Shown: positions 58,008-64,000 of the stretch, one piece after another
How positions within the stretch are numbered: position 1 is the first letter of the stretch
Layout of the letters: each line of letters starts with the position of its first letter
Assembly: GCA_003988855.1 (NCBI GenBank)
Contig: QYAI01000010.1
Span: 62,001-126,000, forward strand
Direction of reading: 5' to 3'
DNA length: 64,000 nucleotides
From: Arachnopeziza araneosa
Taxonomy: Eukaryota; Ascomycota; Leotiomycetes; Helotiales; Arachnopezizaceae
Notes under the pieces: generated by a model
Databases searched by the model: none
Seen by the model: the letters and a program-made list of their open reading frames with translations, nothing else
What the model was told of the DNA's origin: nothing
Position numbers and translations under genes: made by a program

Positions 58008-59859
58008 ATGGTGGAATGGACATCTCATCGTAGAACTGCCTACGTCTTGATGCTGGAGAAGGCATGCAATACCGCCCTCCAAAATTTCCAAGATTTCAGC
58101 ACCATTGCAAACAGCAATTGGGCATCTCCACTAGCTGCAGCTCTCTCGCCCATCGCAACTATGGCTATCTTACTAAGAACAGCACAGATGGAAGCTGCTG
58201 CTGGTCTCGAGATCGAGAGTCTAGAAGTAAAGGATGAGGAAGGCAAGGTTGTGGGAAGTTTGCCGTCTGTACCTCACCCCCGTAAGCCTAACTTAATCAA
58301 CCTGAAGCCGACGAGTCTATTAGATTCAAATTATTTCACGCCAATCTTCAACATTGTAGCGATGTAGGCTGGCTTGCGTTTATCGATTGCCAGCATACCA
58401 TGAACATCATCAAAGCTGCTGCGCGAGGTATCATCGCAGAAGAAGGCTCTTTATCATATATTATCATCTTGCTTGAGGATCCTGAAGATGCTAGGTATAA
58501 TCTGAAACCAGAAATCCAGGCCATTAGAGATACGGCCAAAAACTGCCTAGATAATGCAAAAGGAATCACGGCAAAGTTCCAGTACTGGTATTTCGTCATC
58601 ATCCACCTCAAACAAACTTTCTTATCTCAACGTGGTAGGTGATGAAAACTTCTGGGTCTTCGGAAGAAGTATCTGAGGACAAGTTTGTCAGGGAATAAAT
58701 TATCAAGAAGTCAACTAATTTTGCTTCTCTAGGCAAGGTAATAATGGAGCAAAAGGACACTAAAATTCGAAAGAGTCATGCCGAAGTTGATAAGATGAAG
58801 CACAACGAAATTAAACTAGCACTTGAGACGCAGGTCAATGAAAGGCGGGAACTAGTTGACTTCGCGAAGAATAAGGCCGGCCGTGCTCTGACCGAAGCGG
58901 ACAGACTGAGAGATGCTCCCGTTCAACCAGAACCTTCGGCATCCAAGGGACTTCCACAAGTCTGGCGCAAAGTCTACCCCAACACTTCCCTTGATATATA
59001 TGATGATGCAATACAAAGACCACGGGAGCAGCGCGAACACCAGCGGAAGATTGTCGCTGAACGTTTGAGCGGAGCTCGAGAAGACGAGAGGAAGATGACA
59101 GAGGCACTAAACGCCGCTAGAGCAGAACTCTCAACCAGCACCTACAAGCTAGAAGAGGCAAAGGTAGATTTGGCCAGAATAAATGGCGAGCTTGTGCGAC
59201 TGAGCAAAAAAGAGATGGAATTAGTAAGTGCTACTACCTTGTCAAAGAAACTAGTCAACTGATATGCTTTATTGACTGATATCATGGAAATTTTGGAGGA
59301 GTCCACACATAAAATAAGTACCTTGAAGGAGCAAATTGAGCCTCTGGTCGACTTCATTCAAAATATTCTAACGGAAATTGATAATAATATTGAAGAAAAC
59401 CTCGAGGCTTTCCTAAGACCTGTAGTGCAAGGCATTACCGAAGGTTCTAATCCTGATGAAGTTGATGCCCTCAACATCAGCCGCCGGAGCAAAGAGGTAC
59501 ATCACTCTCTTCTTACGAAGTCTCATCGTATGCTAATCACTCTCCTTCAGAGAATCTTAACCACAGCCTTCCGGATGCAAGGTCGCTTCTCAGTTATCAA
59601 TGACATCTCGAATGCCTATATAACCATTTCAACAAAGTACATACGACCAGCGTTCAACAAAATGGAGTTATTGTCAACTGCCAGCGAGTCAGAATGGCAG
59701 ATTCGAAGTACCGAATTCTTTCAATGGTGCGAAGAGTCAATGACTGAGATCGACAATGTGGCCCGTGCTACGAATGCAGACATGCACAAGAACATCGCCC
59801 AGCATATCAACTCCCTTCGACTCAGAGCGATTGAGGCAACGGCAGAGTACGAATATTAA
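58008..59859 (+). CDS. Orphan helical / coiled-coil protein, five exons
   Basis: The predicted product is 512 aa. Exons: 58008-58281, 58368-58634, 58733-59223, 59299-59496 and 59551-59859. Introns 1, 2 and 4 have clear signals (GTAAGC/TGTAG, GTAGGT/TCTAG, GTACAT/TTCAG) and keep the frame. Intron 3 (75 nt, GTAAGT donor, unusual GAG acceptor) is inferred because it removes a TGA at 59260-59262; the alternative is a nonsense codon. The protein starts MVEWTSHRRTAYVLMLEKAC. It contains a hydrophobic stretch (SPLAAALSPIATMAILL, about 41-57), a second one in exon 2 (SLSYIIILL), a long charged coiled coil in exon 3 (about 185-345) and helical exons 4-5. I do not recognise the family. The alternation of long helices and a short hydrophobic segment suggests a helical bundle that could touch membranes, but this is inference only. 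Confidence 0.6.
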
Positions 59860-60407
59860 ATCATGCTTTCTTTCAGTGGTGATTGGTCTTGGTTTTTATA
59901 CTCCTTTATTTATTCTCTAGTGGTAACTGTTTACGCTTCTCGGTTACAACTGTTAATCCATTTGGAAACAACTCAAACATATATATTCAATCCATTGATC
60001 TCCATTTTGTAAGCTTCCGTCTCATGAATTCTATCCGGTGTTTATAGAGAGTGAAGATACCTACCCAGGTACCTAGGTAGGCAGAGATTATTCTGACTAG
60101 TGACCTGACTCAACTTCGCGTTCGGTTTCGCTAAGCCCCCCTGAACTTACGCGAAGGAACTTACGACTTTTCTCTCTTGCTGTGCATGATCCTAAGTAAG
60201 TAAGATCAATTTATTCGGTACGTGTCTTTCGTCTTCAGATCTGTTGCATTTAATTCGCTCTCGCTCTCGCGGCTCCAAAGGTAACAGTTAAGAACGGCAT
60301 CCTAAGATGCCGAACAAGAATTTGTGTAACAAAATCTAGGTATATATACCTAGGTACTTGGCGCCATGGCCTTAGTCTTATGTTTATAAACAAATAACAG
60401 TCACACA
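59860..60407. other. Intergenic region, promoter of the dioxygenase gene
   Basis: No gene. The palindromic motif TACCTAGGTA occurs at about 60067-60080 and again at about 60347-60357, the second only about 50 nt upstream of the ATG at 60408. Confidence 0.5.
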
Positions 60408-61271
60408 ATGCCTCTAGCTCATTTCACCAAGCCAGCCCTCATCTCGATTACCCTCTCACCTGAGGAACTCTCTTCCAAAACCCTCTCAACCACAAACCTT
60501 CAAAAAGCCCTCCAGGCCCTGCACCACGACGGCGTCGTCGTAATCGACAATGCAGTCGAACCCTCCCATCTCGACACCTTAAACACGCGGATGGTCTCCA
60601 CAGCCAAAGAGATCTACGCAACCACAAAACACAATTTCGGCGAGGGCACAGGAAACATCCAGCAAGACATGCCCCTGGATCCGGAATACACCTTTGACGA
60701 TATCATCGCCAACCCGTTCATTACGTCCATCACGGAATGCATGCTGGGACCGAACCCGCGCCTCCGATTCCAGAGCGCCAACACAGCCTTCAAAGCCGAG
60801 AAGCGGCAACCCGTCCACTCGGACGTCATCTTCGAGTATCCCAAGTGCCCCTTCGGGCTGTGCATCAACACCAACCTGATCGACGTGGATCCGGAGCACG
60901 GCAGCACCGAGATCTGGCCCGGGACGCACACCAACACGGACTGGACGCCGATCGGGAAGATCACGGGGGGCACGCCCATCCCGGAGCATCTGTTGGAGGA
61001 GCAGAGGAAGGTATCCCCACCGGTTCAGCCGACGCTGAAGAAGGGGAGCATGATCATTCGGGATATCCGGTTGTGGCATGCCGGGATGCCGAATCTCACA
61101 GATGAGGTCCGGGTTATGCATGCGACGATTCATTTTGGGGCGTGGACGAGGGCGCCGCTGAAGATTAAGCTGGCCGAGAGCCTGAAGGGGAAGGTTGAGT
61201 GGGGGAATCTGGTGCCCTGTGTAGACTGGGTCCCAGATACTCACGGTGCTGCGCAAGGAGTCACTGTTTAA
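60408..61271 (+). CDS. PhyH-family Fe(II)/2-oxoglutarate dioxygenase
   Basis: An intronless 287-aa frame from ATG 60408 (ACAATG context). The jelly-roll iron site is visible as H137-x-D139 (QPVHSDVIFEYP) and distal H224 (RLWHAGMPNLTDEVR), with R235 positioned to bind 2-oxoglutarate. DGVVVIDNAV near residue 41 and GSTEIWPGTH at about 165-174 are further phytanoyl-CoA dioxygenase-type landmarks. The length fits fungal PhyH enzymes, which hydroxylate or otherwise oxidise small molecules, often in secondary metabolism. The substrate cannot be predicted, and no biosynthetic cluster genes lie nearby. The gene is clearly more GC-rich, with C/G-ending codons, than its flanks. It has no targeting signal that I can see. 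Confidence 0.85.
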   Translation: MPLAHFTKPALISITLSPEELSSKTLSTTNLQKALQALHHDGVVVIDNAVEPSHLDTLNTRMVSTAKEIYATTKHNFGEGTGNIQQDMPLDPEYTFDDIIANPFITSITECMLGPNPRLRFQSANTAFKAEKRQPVHSDVIFEYPKCPFGLCINTNLIDVDPEHGSTEIWPGTHTNTDWTPIGKITGGTPIPEHLLEEQRKVSPPVQPTLKKGSMIIRDIRLWHAGMPNLTDEVRVMHATIHFGAWTRAPLKIKLAESLKGKVEWGNLVPCVDWVPDTHGAAQGVTV

Positions 61272-61813
61272 GACCTTGTTTTTCAAGGCATAATAATCGG
61301 GAATGGGCTTATCAAAGAGCAGCAGTCTTTTATACAGGATTAGATTTTACAGTGCCAGTTCAAGAAACTCACCTACCTCTAAAAAAACCAAACAAAATAA
61401 ATCCACCATCAAATACCACAACTACCTAGAATCAGGGTCTCGCTCAGACACGAGGTAGGTGGCATTCATGCATCACCCGCAACAGTCACTTGGCGTGAAA
61501 TCGTGTCGTAAGGGAGAAAGAGGTTTAAGCGGAAGACTTGGAGTAGCAACGACCTGGCTGAGGTAAAGGCAGTGAAGAGTGGACGAGTAATGTAGCCTTA
61601 AAGTCCAAGACTGATAATTCACATGATACAGATATTGGTTTGGCTGATTGTCATTTCGCAATGAATACTACAAGCCCGCTATCTAAACGCCAAAGTAACT
61701 CATCGCTTAATGATCCACCCCATCCAGCATCATCAATTATATGCCGGATCAATATGCCACCCATACCTAAACCCGCCTTCTTCCTTTCCTAGCTCATTCC
61801 TAACGAATCCAAT
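61272..61813. other. Intergenic region between convergent genes
   Basis: Holds the 3' UTRs of the dioxygenase (plus) and annexin (minus) genes. No further gene is supported. Confidence 0.5.
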
Positions 61814-63309
61814 CTAGACTTCTCCTAGGGAAGCAACCAATAATCTTTCATATTCCCCACTAGTCTCTCCCTTGATTCTATGCACCAAACTCTTGTGGAA
61901 ACGATGTTGATATGCTCCTTTTACTTGTGCGATATGATTCTTATCCCAATGAATTCTTATAACTCTGTTTACCAAAAGATGATCCGTTGTACCTGGACCT
62001 GCCATCGCGTCTTCGAGTAGTATAGCATCTCTCATGGCTTTATCTGTACCAGTGCGGAGTTGTTGGAGAAGAGCCAGTTCCATATGGCCAGAGAATTCCT
62101 GGGAAAGTTAGTAACTTATAAAGTCAACGGAAATGTACTTACCTTTTTGATAACGGTTTCCAGATCTCTAGTGAACTTGTGCTGGTAGGTATGTGCAATG
62201 GCTCTGATTTGAGCATCGCTTCGTTGGGAAAGAATAGAGCAAACAAGCAATTCATCCGTTCCAGTCTTTCCTTCCGTCGCTCGATAGATATCCATAACAT
62301 CCTGGTCAATCTGTTGTGGTATGACTGGACTACTTTCCTCGGCTCTATTTGCCGCAAGAACCATCATGAAATGTCTTTCCGTCTTCAAGCTCAAATCAGC
62401 CCGGATATCGCTCTCCAAACTTGTGTGGAATGTCCTCTGATATGTCTCCTTGATAGCTCTTAAATCGGCATTCGATCTGCCAAGCAAAACGTCATTGAGC
62501 ACCCTTTCTTTCGTTCCAGGACCATGAGTTGCTCCGCGGAGCAAAATAACATCTTGTTGTAAAGGACCACGGATAATAGCACAGAGGCCTTCTTCGAACC
62601 AGCTTGACGTTTCGCTTTGGACATCGTTGAGGAGATGGCGGTTGAAACGTTGGTGGTAGGTGTTGCGGAGAACATTAACTTGTAAAGGATCTTTATGGGC
62701 GAGAACTTGAATCAATGTTTTCTCATCTGTACCGAATCCTTTCATTGCCTTTCGCAGAGCCTCCGCATCTGCGGTTCCGTCCCATTGAATGTGCCCGAGA
62801 GGGCCATATCCGAGAGTTGGTGGGGTAGGCTGAACGAATGGTTGAGGAGCTGGTTGTCCATATTGCTGGGGAGGATATTGCGAAGGCGGCGCTCCGTATT
62901 GCTGTTGTGGAGGAGGGGCACCATACTGTTGCTGTGGCGGAGGAGCACCATATTGTTGTGGGGGAGCACCGTAGGGTTGTTGGCCTTGAGGAGGGAATTG
63001 CTGCGGAGGTTGTCCGTAACCTTGCTGAGGTGGATATTGACCTTGCTGTGGCGGATAGCCTTGTGGTGGAGCGCCGTAGGGCTGCTGTTGAGGAGGATAT
63101 TGCTGTGGTGGAGGTTGACCATAGCCCTGTTGAGGGTATTGCTGAGGAGGGGCACCATAACCACCCTGCTGCTGAGGGGGATAAGGAGAGTCTGCCAACA
63201 TTAGCGCAAGCCATCTCAGCTCTCGATGCTACTTACGGCCCTGCGGAGGACGGCCTTGTTGAGGCGCGCCGTACCCTGGAGCGCCACCTTGAGGTTGAGG
63301 ATATGCCAT
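61814..63309 (-). CDS. Annexin with Pro/Gln/Gly/Tyr-rich N-terminus, three exons
   Basis: The product is 468 aa from exons 63309-63237, 63191-62143 and 62098-61814 (introns of 45 and 44 nt, GTAAGT donors, GCAG/CCAG acceptors, all joins in frame). Residues 1 to about 155 consist of YGAPPQQ/QYPPQQ-type repeats. The remaining 310 residues form the four-repeat annexin core. Repeat 1 is WDGTADAEALRKAMKGFGTD; repeat 2 begins near SSWFEEGLCAIIRGP with a GPGTKE loop; repeat 3 has EGKTGTDELLVCSILSQRSD; repeat 4 ends in exon 3 with AGPGTTDHLLVNRVIRIHWD. Annexins bind acidic phospholipids in a calcium-dependent way. Type II G-X-GT loops are recognisable in repeats 1, 2 and 4. This is the usual filamentous-fungal annexin layout (ANXC-like). 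The CAG-rich exon explains the large antisense open frames. Confidence 0.92.
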
Positions 63310-64000
63310 GATGTGGTGATGAGTCTGCGAAAGAATGAGGAGGGTGAGGTGGCCAGGAATCAAGACTTTTATGTCGCTGCGATGAATGAATGGCTCTGGC
63401 AGCAATCACATCACCCGCCGCCAGCCAGCCAGGCCGGAGGGGCAGTGCTGACTTGACTGGCCTGGATACGAATCGATGGACAAGGAGGGCACTGTGTGGC
63501 ACAGCTTCTCAGCCACAGACGGCACAGGGCTTGGCTTGCCTGTAATTGATGCAGAAGAATAAATGGAAGGAATTAATACGCCCTGATTCGTGTGATGAGA
63601 TGGAAGAATGTCTTCGCACATTAGGTGTTATTGGGTAGAGATGCTTGTGTGTTGACTTGGGGAATTGGCATAGGGCTGAATGCAGGAGACATGACGTAGA
63701 TAACAAGGTTGGTGTGAAGAAAGCGCAAAGGAAACAATTCATCTGAAAATTCACCACTTGTGAAGAAACCACTATTCTGATTGTAAAATGTTTACCACAT
63801 GAAAAGCAATATTTGTGAACAGTCTGGTCCATCAGTCTCGCTGCAGGCGCCGCGAGGCTTTCACACTTCGCTTCTAAACGCCTGTAAATAAACCGACTCG
63901 GTGTCGTCTGTGACAAGTGACTCAGCGGCATGAACCGCTCAGCAACCTTATAGCCAACGTGATTTCTCACGTCCTCTCGTATTCCCCATCTCAGTCCATT
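63310..64000. other. Annexin upstream region
   Basis: Promoter and 5' UTR of the annexin gene are expected just above 63309. The frames at 63406-63970 have no domain and no convincing starts. The window ends in sequence I cannot assign. Confidence 0.4.

Noticed and set aside
62695..63311. Plus-strand frames of 157-169 aa opposite the annexin N-terminus
   Set aside because: They are produced by the repetitive CAG/CCN-rich annexin exon read backwards (RRRSVLLLWRR-type repeats).

Overview
The window looks like nuclear DNA of a filamentous ascomycete (Pezizomycotina). Genes have short introns of about 43-132 nt with GTAAGT/GTATGT-type donors. Families typical of these fungi are present: a HET-domain protein, 2EXR-domain proteins, F-box proteins, a DUF1765 protein and a proline/glutamine-rich annexin. 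The DNA also holds a Fot1/pogo-type transposon and AT-rich tracts with signs of C-to-T decay. Leotiomycetes is my best guess at class, but that is inference from general gene flavour, not a measured placement.

Layout. From 1 to 25 kb is a gene-bearing, GC-moderate segment: an F-box gene (minus), a large DUF1765 gene (plus), a single-pass membrane protein behind a long pyrimidine-rich leader (plus), a cyclin T/Pch1-like cyclin (minus), a large F-box protein (minus) and two 2EXR-domain genes (plus). Wide intergenic spaces of 1-5 kb separate them. From 25 to 34 kb lies an orphan 295-aa gene facing a HET-domain gene, with a WD40-repeat gene behind the HET gene on the same strand. From 37 to 43 kb are a gene with two C2HC zinc fingers and a Dus4-like tRNA dihydrouridine synthase. 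A 120-nt inverted repeat at 43.4-43.9 kb and an intron-containing tRNA-Pro(AGG) at 45.0 kb follow.

From about 45 to 57 kb the sequence is strongly AT-rich and full of decay. It holds one apparently intact orphan gene (337 aa), a broken Cys-rich gene, two copies of a 37-nt minisatellite plus shared flank, a SNF2-like ATPase pseudogene with many in-frame stops, a small doubtful gene and a nearly complete 2.34-kb Fot1/pogo transposon (84-nt terminal repeats, TA duplication, two stops in its transposase). From 58 to 64 kb gene density returns: a five-exon helical orphan protein, a PhyH-type Fe(II)/2-oxoglutarate dioxygenase and an annexin.

The genes do not form one pathway. Housekeeping functions (transcription cyclin, tRNA modification, tRNA, annexin) flank fast-evolving accessory material (HET, orphan genes, transposon, pseudogenes). 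All exon joins were worked out by hand from splice motifs and reading-frame continuity. Homology calls come from motif recognition, not searches.
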